From contig JBOHNS010000002.1 in the NCBI GenBank assembly GCA_050730835.1, positions 1 to 7,116 on the forward strand: DNA of 7,116 nt, given 5' to 3'. Below, piece by piece: positions 1 to 4,500 of the stretch (position 1 is its first letter; each line of letters opens with the position of its first letter). Source of the stretch: JBOHNS01 sp050730835 (GTDB lineage: Bacteria > Patescibacteriota > Saccharimonadia > Saccharimonadales > UBA4665). The translations under genes and the position numbers were made by a program. The notes under the pieces were generated by a model, which saw only the letters and a program-made list of their open reading frames with translations, ran no database searches and was not told the origin of the DNA.

Positions 1-309
1 ACCATCATCGTAACAGTCGAAAGCCGCAAAACCCACCCGGTCTACAAAAAGCAGTATTTGGCATCCAAAAAATTTATGGCCCACGACGAAAAAAACCAGG
101 CCAAGCCCGGCGACCGCGTAGAAATTATTGAAACCGTGCCGATGAGCGCCCGCAAACGCTTCACATTAAACCGGATTATCGAGCGGCCAACCCTGACAAG
201 CGAAGACTTAAAAGCCGGCGATCAAGACGCGCCAGATTTAGATAAACAACCACCCAAGACAGCCAAGCCAAAAATAGATAAAGCAAAATCCGAGGAGCCT
301 AAAGTATGA
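1..309 (+). CDS. rpsQ: 30S ribosomal protein S17 (uS17), 5' end outside window
   Basis: S17 is a primary 16S rRNA-binding protein of the small subunit. The frame is open from base 1, giving 102 visible residues; the N-terminal start lies upstream. The S17 core is recognisable: an IIVTVES strand, then KTHPVYKKQ, the MAHDEKNQAKPGDRVEI block (equivalent to HDENN...GDVVEI in E. coli) and the PMSARKRFTLNRIIE end. The family normally ends about here. This protein continues for roughly 40 more residues in a Lys/Pro/Asp-rich, low-complexity tail. A methionine at base 76 and a TTG at base 58 are internal, not starts, because conserved S17 sequence precedes them. The TGA stop overlaps an ATG (ATGA) that opens a 60-codon frame running to rplN. 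GAGGAG at 292-297, inside the tail coding sequence, is well placed as Shine-Dalgarno for that ATG. In E. coli this gene ends the S10 operon. Confidence 0.95.
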   Translation, partial: TIIVTVESRKTHPVYKKQYLASKKFMAHDEKNQAKPGDRVEIIETVPMSARKRFTLNRIIERPTLTSEDLKAGDQDAPDLDKQPPKTAKPKIDKAKSEEPKV

Positions 310-400
310 ATTTTAGGGAAAAGAGCAACCAGAGTCAACGAATTCATTTCGCTGCCCTGCGTGTTGCTAATTTAGCGTTCAGCGGAATTATATGCCGAAC

Positions 401-439
401 CCAAGAAAATAAGTCATCTAAAAATGATAATTTTCTTGG
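401..439 (+). promoter_or_regulatory. RNA hairpin in the rpsQ-rplN gap
   Basis: CCAAGAAAAT (401-410) and ATTTTCTTGG (430-439) are perfect 10-base reverse complements. Inside them TCAT (414-417) can pair with ATGA (424-427) around a 6-nt loop, giving a two-part stem. No T-run follows, so it does not look like an intrinsic terminator. It ends 34 nt before the rplN Shine-Dalgarno, at the point where the E. coli S10 and spc operons are separated. Possible roles are RNA processing or translational control; both are inferred. Confidence 0.5.
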
Positions 440-473
440 CGTAAAGCTATATAAAAACCGCCAGGTTTGTCTC

Positions 474-480
474 AAGGAGG
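474..480 (+). promoter_or_regulatory. Shine-Dalgarno of rplN
   Basis: AAGGAGG lies 4 nt before the ATG at 485. It fixes the rplN start there rather than at the upstream in-frame TTG at 467, which would lie before this site. Confidence 0.85.
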
Positions 481-484
481 CAGT

Positions 485-853
485 ATGATTCAGCAAGAAT
501 CCCGTCTGAAAGTCTGCGATAACAGCGGCGCCAAAGAAGTTTTGTGCATCCGCGTGCTGGGCGGCACGCGCCGGCGCTACGCCCGAGTCGGCGACATTAT
601 CGTGGTCAGTGTTAAAGACGCCGTACCCAACGCTAGCGTCAAGAAAAAGTCAGTCGCTAGAGCTGTAGTAGTCAGAACTCGCGAGCAAATCCGCCGCCCG
701 GACGGCTCGACTATCCGCTTCGACGACAACGCCGCCGTGATTATCGGTGACGATAAATTGCCGCGCGCCACGCGCATTTTCGGCCCGGTGCCGCGCGAGC
801 TGCGCGAGCTAGGCCACGCGCGCATCATTAGCCTGGCAGCGGAGGTTTTATGA
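485..853 (+). CDS. rplN: 50S ribosomal protein L14 (uL14)
   Basis: L14 binds 23S rRNA at the subunit interface and contributes to bridges with 16S rRNA. The 122-residue product matches the usual length (about 122-123) and aligns end to end: MIQQESRLKVCDNSGAKEVLCIRVLGG at the N-terminus, RRRYARVGDIIVVSVKDAVP (29-48), VVVRTREQIRRPDGSTIRFD (61-80), then the RIFGPVPREL (97-106) and IISLAAEVL endings typical of the family. The start is set by AAGGAGG 4 nt upstream. The final codons overlap the next gene by ATGA (850-853), so L14 and L24 are translationally coupled. In E. coli L14 is the first gene of the spc operon, and here too it follows a long gap. No feature is missing or broken. Confidence 0.98.
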   Translation: MIQQESRLKVCDNSGAKEVLCIRVLGGTRRRYARVGDIIVVSVKDAVPNASVKKKSVARAVVVRTREQIRRPDGSTIRFDDNAAVIIGDDKLPRATRIFGPVPRELRELGHARIISLAAEVL

Positions 854-1188
854 TTAATAATCGAGCCATGACTTATAAAATTCGTCTAAAAAAGGGTGAC
901 ACTGTGGTTGTGCGATCTGGCAAGGACAAGGCCAAAACCGGCAAAATTTTGGCCACCCATCCGCGGCTTAATAAAGTTACTGTCGAGGGTGTAAACGTTG
1001 CCAAAAAACACCAAAAGCCAACGCGCAGCAATCCGGGCGGCATCATCGAAATTACCAAACCAATTTGGGTTAGCAAGGTGGCAATCGTAGAACCGACAAC
1101 TAAGAAAGCTTCTAAAATTGGCTACAAATTGGCGGCTGACGGCAGCAAAACTCGTGTCTATAAAGCTACAGCCAAGGACATTAAATAA
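850..1188 (+). CDS. rplX: 50S ribosomal protein L24 (uL24)
   Basis: L24 is an assembly-initiating 23S rRNA-binding protein with a KOW domain. The 112-residue product shows the KOW motif at about 13-40 (LKKGDTVVVRSGKDKAKTGKIL), followed by the conserved VEGVNVAKKHQKPT segment (46-58), GGIIEITKPIWVSKVAIV (63-80) and a basic C-terminal region. I chose the ATG at 850 because GGAGG (841-845) is 4 nt upstream and the ATG overlaps the rplN stop. The next methionine, at 868 (MTYKIRLKKGD), is closer to the usual L24 N-terminus but has no good Shine-Dalgarno, so it is the main alternative. The TAA stop shares its last base with the rplE ATG (TAATG). Length is slightly above the E. coli protein. Confidence 0.97.
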   Translation: MINNRAMTYKIRLKKGDTVVVRSGKDKAKTGKILATHPRLNKVTVEGVNVAKKHQKPTRSNPGGIIEITKPIWVSKVAIVEPTTKKASKIGYKLAADGSKTRVYKATAKDIK

Positions 1189-1793
1189 TGGCTAGTCCAA
1201 CTGCCCCAACCACAAATCCAGTGCCACGCTTGCAGTCACTATATTCGACCAAATTGGTTAATGAGCTAATGAAAGAACTTGGCCTAATTAACCGCCACCA
1301 AGTTCCCCGAATAGAAAAAGTCATTGTCAACGTAGGGCTCGGCCGAGCCAAAGATGATAAAAAAACTATGGACACGGCCAGCAATACTTTGCGCAAAATC
1401 ACCGGCCAGCAGCCTGTAGCCAGCCAAGCCAAAAAATCGATTGCCGCCTTCAAATTGCGCGCCGGCGACAGTATCGGCCTAAAAGTTACTTTGCGCGGCG
1501 CGCGAATGTACGAATTTTTAGATCGTTTAATCAACTTTGTGCTGCCTCGTTTGCGCGATTTTCACGGCGTCAGCCTGAAGGCTTTCGATAAATCCGGCAA
1601 TTATGCCATTGGCCTCACCGACCAATCGGTTTTCCCAGAACTCAGCTTCGAAGAAACCACGCCGGCGCACGGCCTGCAAGCCGTAATCGTCATTAATTGC
1701 CTGCAGCCGGCGCACGCCCAAGCGCTGCTAGCCAAACTCGGTATGCCCTTCGAGAAACCTCAAGGTAAACCCTTCGAAAAGGACAATCATTAA
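1188..1793 (+). CDS. rplE: 50S ribosomal protein L5 (uL5)
   Basis: L5 sits in the central protuberance, binding 5S rRNA and contacting P-site tRNA. The 201-residue product is longer than the usual ~180: it has about 12 extra N-terminal residues rich in Pro/Thr and a C-terminal KPQGKPFEKDNH tail. Core motifs are VPRIEKVIVNVGLG (39-52), ITGQQPVASQAKKSIAAFKL (71-90), GLKVTLRGARMYEFLDRLI (97-115) and LPRLRDFHGVS (119-129). The usual G-hxEQhhFPEI motif appears as GLTDQSVFPELSF (142-154), a mild divergence. The start uses TAATG overlap with rplX and AAGGA at 1174-1178. Its own TAA shares a base with an ATG at 1793 that opens the next bridging frame, with AAAAGGA (1777-1783) upstream of it. Confidence 0.97.
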   Translation: MASPTAPTTNPVPRLQSLYSTKLVNELMKELGLINRHQVPRIEKVIVNVGLGRAKDDKKTMDTASNTLRKITGQQPVASQAKKSIAAFKLRAGDSIGLKVTLRGARMYEFLDRLINFVLPRLRDFHGVSLKAFDKSGNYAIGLTDQSVFPELSFEETTPAHGLQAVIVINCLQPAHAQALLAKLGMPFEKPQGKPFEKDNH

Positions 1794-1814
1794 TGAATAA
1801 GCCAAAAACATTAG

Positions 1815-1931
1815 CAATTGACAAATTACAAATGACTATGCATTATCAATATTCGATTAGCCATGCAGCTACAAATTGCCAATCGTTAATAGCTAATCTA
1901 TGGAAATTCGATAATGGCCAATCGCTAATGG
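1815..1931 (+). repeat. Degenerate heptanucleotide array upstream of rpsN
   Basis: The gap parses into 7-nt units such as CAATTGA, CAAATTA, CAAATGA, CTATGCA, CAATATT, CGATTAG, CCATGCA, CAAATTG, CCAATCG, TTAATAG, CTAATCT, ATAATGG, CCAATCG and CTAATGG. The register shifts only by 4-nt breaks (TTAT 1843-1846, GCTA 1868-1871 and ATGG at 1900-1903). Shared words with the next gap include TCGATTAGCCATG (1853-1865) and CAATCGCTAAT (1919-1929). It is far more AT-rich than the flanking genes. Confidence 0.6.
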
Positions 1932-1937
1932 TGACTG

Positions 1938-1944
1938 AAAGGAG
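1938..1944 (+). promoter_or_regulatory. Shine-Dalgarno of rpsN
   Basis: AAAGGAG is 6 nt before the ATG at 1951. It decides this start over the adjacent in-frame TTG at 1948, and it lies inside the upstream bridging frame. Confidence 0.8.
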
Positions 1945-1950
1945 TTTTTG

Positions 1951-2220
1951 ATGGCTAAAAAATCAATCATCGCGCGCGACAAAAAGCGCCAAAAAATGAT
2001 CAATCAATACGCGGCCAAGCGCGCCGAACTAAAAAGTATGGGCGATCAAGAAGGTCTCGCCAAATTGCCACGCAATTCCAGCCCCACGCGCTGGAAAAAC
2101 CGCTGCACAGAAACCGGCCGGCCACGCGGCTACATGCGCCAATTCGGCCTAAGCCGCATTGCCTTCCGCGAACACGCCGTTAAGGGCGAAGTGCCCGGCA
2201 TAACCAAAGGCAGCTGGTAA
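1951..2220 (+). CDS. rpsN: 30S ribosomal protein S14, zinc-free 89-residue type (uS14)
   Basis: S14 helps assemble the head of the small subunit. The 89-residue product is the long, cysteine-poor form: MAKKSIIARDKKRQKMINQY at the N-terminus, LAKLPRNSSPTRWKNRC (36-52), then TGRPRGYMRQFGLSRIAFRE (55-74) and the GEVPGITKGSW end. It has a single cysteine (Cys52), so the four-cysteine zinc site of the ~61-residue S14 is absent. Among CPR bacteria many lineages carry the short zinc form, so the long form is a useful taxonomic hint. The gene is flanked on both sides by related heptamer-repeat gaps of equal bridging length. The TAA stop shares its last A with an ATG at 2220. Confidence 0.97.
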   Translation: MAKKSIIARDKKRQKMINQYAAKRAELKSMGDQEGLAKLPRNSSPTRWKNRCTETGRPRGYMRQFGLSRIAFREHAVKGEVPGITKGSW

Positions 2221-2378
2221 TGGTCGCGATGCTCCAATTAACAATTAGCAATTATCGATTAGCCATGAATTATCAATTAACAATTATCGATGAAGTCCAA
2301 AATCGCTATTGGCCATTTGTCAATGTATCGCCATTTGCCATTCGTCAATCGCTAATCAGCGCTGGAGGTGTCGTATGA
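2220..2378 (+). other. Bridging open frame between rpsN and rpsH (52 codons)
   Basis: ATG at 2220 overlaps the rpsN stop (TAATG). The frame is stop-free until TGA at 2376-2378, which overlaps the rpsH ATG (ATGA). AAAGG at 2206-2210, in the rpsN coding sequence, lies 9 nt before the ATG. The peptide (begins MVAMLQLTISN, ends LISAGGVV) is read almost entirely from heptamer repeats and has no recognised domain. A pure CAATTAA array would contain a TAA in one of its three register frames. Here the units vary (TAG, TAT, CGATTAG) so that the bridging frame stays open, which hints at selection for openness. Confidence 0.4.
2235..2358 (+). repeat. Heptanucleotide array upstream of rpsH
   Basis: Units 2235-2269 read CAATTAA, CAATTAG, CAATTAT, CGATTAG, CCATGAA. 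After a TTAT break come CAATTAA, CAATTAT and CGATGAA (2274-2294). A second block (2306-2358) reads CTATTGG, CCATTTG, TCAATGT, then an ATCG break, then CCATTTG, CCATTCG, TCAATCG, CTAATCA. The 7-nt register with 4-nt breaks is the same as in the gap upstream of rpsN, and two long words are shared with it (2255-2267 and 2346-2356). Confidence 0.7.
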
Positions 2379-2776
2379 GCGTAACCACTACAGACCCGAT
2401 AGCCGATATGCTGACGCGCATCCGCAATGCTAATTTGGTACGTAAGGCAGAAATCAGCCTGCCGCATTCCAAAATTAAAGAGGCGCTAGCGCGGATTCTA
2501 AAGCAAAACGGTTTTATCGAAAAGCTTGAAGTCAAAGATGGCGAGGTCGGCAAAATATTGCAGCTACAATTATCAAGCCAGCGCGCCAACAACCCAATCA
2601 CCGAAATCACGCGCCTGAGCAAACCCGGCAGCCGCCATTACGCTAGATCGAGCGCCATTCCGGTGGTCAAACGCGGCCGCGGCATCGTCATAATTTCGAC
2701 ATCCCAAGGCATGATGACGGGCGACCAGGCCAAACGCTTGCGGCTGGGCGGCGAATTAATTTGTAAGGTCTACTAA
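2375..2776 (+). CDS. rpsH: 30S ribosomal protein S8 (uS8)
   Basis: S8 is a primary 16S rRNA-binding protein; in E. coli it also represses the spc operon by binding mRNA. The 133-residue product is of normal length and shows TTDPIADMLTRIRNANLV (5-22), PHSKIKEALARILKQNGFI (30-48), then LSKPGSRHYA (81-90) and the RNA-binding C-terminal motif ISTSQGMMT followed by RLGGELICKVY. The start is ATG 2375: GGAGG (2364-2368) is 6 nt upstream, and homology begins right there. The same frame is open upstream to 2309, but that part reads repeat sequence and is not S8. The stop is followed 2 nt later by an ATG that opens another bridging frame. Confidence 0.97.
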   Translation: MSVTTTDPIADMLTRIRNANLVRKAEISLPHSKIKEALARILKQNGFIEKLEVKDGEVGKILQLQLSSQRANNPITEITRLSKPGSRHYARSSAIPVVKRGRGIVIISTSQGMMTGDQAKRLRLGGELICKVY

Positions 2777-2793
2777 TCATGACTTCGTCATTT

Positions 2794-2828
2794 CATTTAC
2801 CATTTACCATTTACCATTTACCATTTTT
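2794..2828 (+). repeat. CATTTAC tandem heptanucleotide repeat
   Basis: Four perfect CATTTAC copies (2794-2821) are followed by a fifth imperfect copy, CATTTTT (2822-2828). This is a clean 7-nt tandem array inside the rpsH-rplF gap, and its copy number may vary by slippage. Confidence 0.9.
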
Positions 2829-2865
2829 GGTGAGCGTTGCTGGACTTACATCAAAAACTGCAAGC

Positions 2866-2877
2866 TTTTGGCCAAAA
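2866..2877. repeat. Perfect 12-nt palindrome
   Basis: TTTTGGCCAAAA in the middle of the rpsH-rplF gap, between the two heptamer arrays. It could bind a dimeric protein or be chance in AT-rich DNA; no function is claimed. Confidence 0.45.
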
Positions 2878-2913
2878 TTGAAAATGGAATATGGCCAAAA
2901 AAATGAAGTTGCT

Positions 2914-2941
2914 AACTTCTACCTTCTACCTTCTAACTTCC
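2914..2941 (+). repeat. A(A/C)CTTCT tandem heptanucleotide repeat
   Basis: Four 7-nt units read AACTTCT, ACCTTCT, ACCTTCT, AACTTCC. They end 9 nt before the rplF Shine-Dalgarno (GGAG 2951-2954). The first unit also pairs with GAAGTT at 2905-2910 as a 6-bp inverted repeat around GCT. Confidence 0.8.
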
Positions 2942-2963
2942 AATTAATTCGGAGAATTAATCT

Positions 2964-3503
2964 ATGAGTCGGATTGGCAAACTGCCGATCGTCATCCCCA
3001 GCGGCGTGACCGTCACGGTTGACGACAGCGAAATAACGGTTGCCGGCAGCAAGGGCACGCTTAAAACCCCGCTGCTAGCCGGGCTGAAATTCGCCCAAGC
3101 CGATGGCCAGTTCATCATTACCAGAATCAACGACGAGGCCGCCAATCGCGCCCGCCACGGCTTGATGCGAACGCTGGTTTATAATATGGTTCAGGGCGTC
3201 AGCCAGGGCTATAGCAAAAAATTAGAAATCGTCGGCGTCGGCTTTCGGGTGGCGGCTTCCGGCAACGGACTGAAACTCAACCTTGGCTTTTCGCACGAAA
3301 TTAATTACACTTTAGCAGAAGGGATTACGGCCGCCGTCGAACAAAACACGCTTACCATTAGCGGTATCGACAAGCAAAAGGTCGGCCAGGCCGCCGCCGA
3401 AATCCGGTCGCTCAAAAAACCGGAACCTTATAAAGGCAAAGGCATTCAATACGCCGGCGAGCGCGTTTTGCGTAAATCCGGTAAATCCGGCAAGGATAAA
3501 TAG
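2964..3503 (+). CDS. rplF: 50S ribosomal protein L6 (uL6)
   Basis: L6 lies near the factor-binding base of the L7/L12 stalk on 23S rRNA. The 179-residue product is of usual length (E. coli 177) with both repeated L6 domains. The N-terminal domain begins MSRIGKLPIVIPSGVTV (1-17) and contains the GSKGTL turn (28-33). The linker and second domain include LVYNMVQGVSQGYSKKLEIVGVGFR (71-95), LNLGFSH (105-111) and the family signature PEPYKGKGIQYAGE (153-166). It ends in a short Lys/Gly-rich stretch. The start has GGAG at 2951-2954, 9 nt upstream, and overlaps the stop of the preceding bridging frame. The rplR ATG follows the TAG after only 2 nt. Confidence 0.98.
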   Translation: MSRIGKLPIVIPSGVTVTVDDSEITVAGSKGTLKTPLLAGLKFAQADGQFIITRINDEAANRARHGLMRTLVYNMVQGVSQGYSKKLEIVGVGFRVAASGNGLKLNLGFSHEINYTLAEGITAAVEQNTLTISGIDKQKVGQAAAEIRSLKKPEPYKGKGIQYAGERVLRKSGKSGKDK

Positions 3504-3505
3504 CT

Positions 3506-3862
3506 ATGAATAGATTACTCGTTAAAACCCAGCACAACAATTTGCGCCGCGCCAGAACGCGCGCCGTTATTAGCGGCACTAGCCAGCGGCCGCGCTTGAG
3601 CGTGCACGTTTCCAATCAGCACGTCATAGCTCAAATTATTGACGATACCAGACATCAAACGCTTTGCTACGTGACAACCGCCGGTCAAAAATCATTGGCG
3701 GGCAATAAAACGGCTAAGGCCGAGTGGGTCGGCGCCGAAATCGCCAGGCGCGCCAAGGCTGCCAAAATTACCAAGGTGGTTTACGACCGCGGCGGCAAAT
3801 TATACCACGGACGCGTCGCGGCGCTAGCCGAGGCTGCCAGAAAAACAGGATTGGAGTTTTAA
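3506..3862 (+). CDS. rplR: 50S ribosomal protein L18 (uL18)
   Basis: L18 binds 5S rRNA and anchors it in the central protuberance together with L5. The 118-residue product has the usual length. It shows a basic N-terminus (RRARTRAVISGTSQRPRLSV, 14-33), SNQHVIAQIIDD (36-47) and the highly conserved C-terminal signature VVYDRGGKLYHGRVAALAEA through the GLEF end (91-118). AAGGA at 3492-3496, within the end of rplF, is 9 nt before the ATG. The junctions on both sides are 2-nt gaps, so L6, L18 and S5 form a tight block with no spacer sequence. Nothing unusual is seen in length or motifs. Confidence 0.98.
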   Translation: MNRLLVKTQHNNLRRARTRAVISGTSQRPRLSVHVSNQHVIAQIIDDTRHQTLCYVTTAGQKSLAGNKTAKAEWVGAEIARRAKAAKITKVVYDRGGKLYHGRVAALAEAARKTGLEF

Positions 3863-3864
3863 TT

Positions 3865-4500
3865 ATGCCAGGGCAAAATGACACCAGGCCGCGTCGCAGC
3901 GACAAACCGGCCGAAGCCAAAGAATTTGACGAGCGCACGCTGGCCATCAGCCGCGTCGCTCGCGTCGTCAAGGGCGGTCGCCGCTTTCGTTTCCGCGCAT
4001 TAGTCGTGGTCGGTGATAAAAAAGGCCGCGTCGGCGTCGGCATCGCCAAAGGCGCCGACGTCACGGCCGCCGTCACGAAAGCCAACGGCGTCGCCAAAAA
4101 TCAGCTCATCACAGTCAAACTTTATAAAGACACTTTGCCCCACGAAGCCCAGGCCAAAGTTAGCGGCGCGCTAGTTTTGGTCAAACCGGCCAGCTCTGGC
4201 ACCGGCCTAATCGCCGGCGGCGTCGTGCGCACCATTTTGGAAGTTGCCGGCGTCAAAAACGCCCTATCTAAATCGCTTGGCTCAACCAACAAAACCAACA
4301 TCGCCTACGCCACAATATCAGCCCTAGAAAGCATCGTTCCGGCCAATAAATGGGTTAGTTCTGCCGGCCAGCTTCAGCCGAAACCAGAAAAGACCGAAAA
4401 ACCAGCCGAAACCGCCAAACCTAAAACCGCCAAAAAACCCGCCACCAAAACCGCTACTAAATCCCCAGCCAGCCAGGCTGCGAAAAAGACTAAGTCATGA
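3865..4500 (+). CDS. rpsE: 30S ribosomal protein S5 (uS5), with a Lys-rich tail
   Basis: S5 contributes to decoding accuracy and to the mRNA entry channel. The 211-residue product has the S5 double-stranded-RNA-binding-like N-terminal domain at about 21-90 (TLAISRVARVVKGGRRFRFR, then VVVGDKKGRVGVGIAKGADV) and the C-terminal domain at about 92-160 (PASSGTGLIAGGVVRTILE; SLGSTNKTNIAYATISALE, where the usual SxNPxN motif is altered). From about 170 to 211 it is a low-complexity tail of Lys, Pro, Ala and Thr, not part of the family core. GGAG at 3853-3856, 8 nt upstream, supports ATG 3865. The frame is open back to 3724, but that overlaps rplR and is not S5-like. The TGA overlaps the rplO ATG by 4 nt (ATGA), leaving no room for rpmD (L30). 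Confidence 0.97.
   Translation: MPGQNDTRPRRSDKPAEAKEFDERTLAISRVARVVKGGRRFRFRALVVVGDKKGRVGVGIAKGADVTAAVTKANGVAKNQLITVKLYKDTLPHEAQAKVSGALVLVKPASSGTGLIAGGVVRTILEVAGVKNALSKSLGSTNKTNIAYATISALESIVPANKWVSSAGQLQPKPEKTEKPAETAKPKTAKKPATKTATKSPASQAAKKTKS

Larger units (their letters stand above)
306..488 (+). other. Bridging open frame between rpsQ and rplN (60 codons)
   Basis: The frame starts with ATG overlapping the rpsQ stop (ATGA) and ends with a TGA overlapping the rplN start (ATGA). A good Shine-Dalgarno, GAGGAG at 292-297, sits 8 nt before the ATG. The predicted 60-residue peptide (begins MNFREKSNQS, ends VCLKEAV) has no domain I recognise, and its codon use is more AT-rich than the flanking genes. 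It also spans a 10-bp hairpin at 401-439. It may be a translated linker that keeps ribosomes coupled from rpsQ to rplN, or a small protein gene; I cannot tell which. Chance is possible for this one alone, but three other gaps in the operon behave the same way. Confidence 0.4.
1793..1951 (+). other. Bridging open frame between rplE and rpsN (52 codons)
   Basis: ATG at 1793 overlaps the rplE stop (TAATG). The frame stays open across the whole AT-rich gap, and the TGA at 1949-1951 overlaps the rpsN ATG (TGATG). AAAAGGA at 1777-1783, within rplE, is 9 nt before the ATG. The peptide (begins MNKPKTLAIDK, ends LMVTERSF) resembles no family I know. Most of it is encoded by degenerate heptanucleotide repeats, so a folded protein is unlikely. 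I infer a translated spacer that carries ribosomes from L5 to S14. At 159 nt it is exactly as long as the bridging frame on the other side of rpsN. Confidence 0.4.
2779..2967 (+). other. Bridging open frame between rpsH and rplF (62 codons)
   Basis: ATG lies 2 nt after the rpsH TAA, the same spacing as the rplF-rplR and rplR-rpsE junctions. The frame ends in TGA 2965-2967, overlapping the rplF ATG (ATGA). AAGGT at 2765-2769 is 9 nt upstream. The peptide contains repeat-encoded runs (HLPFTIYHLPF from CATTTAC units, and NFYLLPS near the end). CATTTAC and ACCTTCT tandem units have no stop in any of the three frames. No domain is recognised; I infer a translated spacer rather than a functional protein. 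Confidence 0.35.

Noticed and set aside
364..394. Possible promoter (TTGCTA ... TATATG/TTATAT) in the rpsQ-rplN gap, corresponding to the E. coli spc promoter position
   Set aside because: Hexamers are poor and the spacing is 18-19 nt; not distinguishable from chance in AT-rich sequence.
467..484. TTG start for rplN
   Set aside because: It would include the Shine-Dalgarno inside the coding sequence; L14 homology starts exactly at ATG 485.
577..1721. Long open frames on the - strand opposite rplN, rplX and rplE
   Set aside because: They are shadows of strongly conserved ribosomal genes on the + strand, with no recognisable products or start signals.
2309..2374. N-terminal extension of rpsH
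   Set aside because: It reads heptamer repeat sequence (Cys/Ile/His-rich), begins with an ATT or similar codon, and lies upstream of the GGAGG that defines ATG 2375.
2891..2947. Short frame beginning MAKKMK in the rpsH-rplF gap, reminiscent of a ribosomal protein N-terminus
   Set aside because: It stops after 18 codons inside the repeat and shows no further homology; no second S14-like or other ribosomal remnant can be traced.
3724..3864. Upstream extension of the rpsE frame
   Set aside because: It overlaps rplR in another frame and the sequence is not S5-like; ATG 3865 has a good Shine-Dalgarno and starts near the S5 homology.
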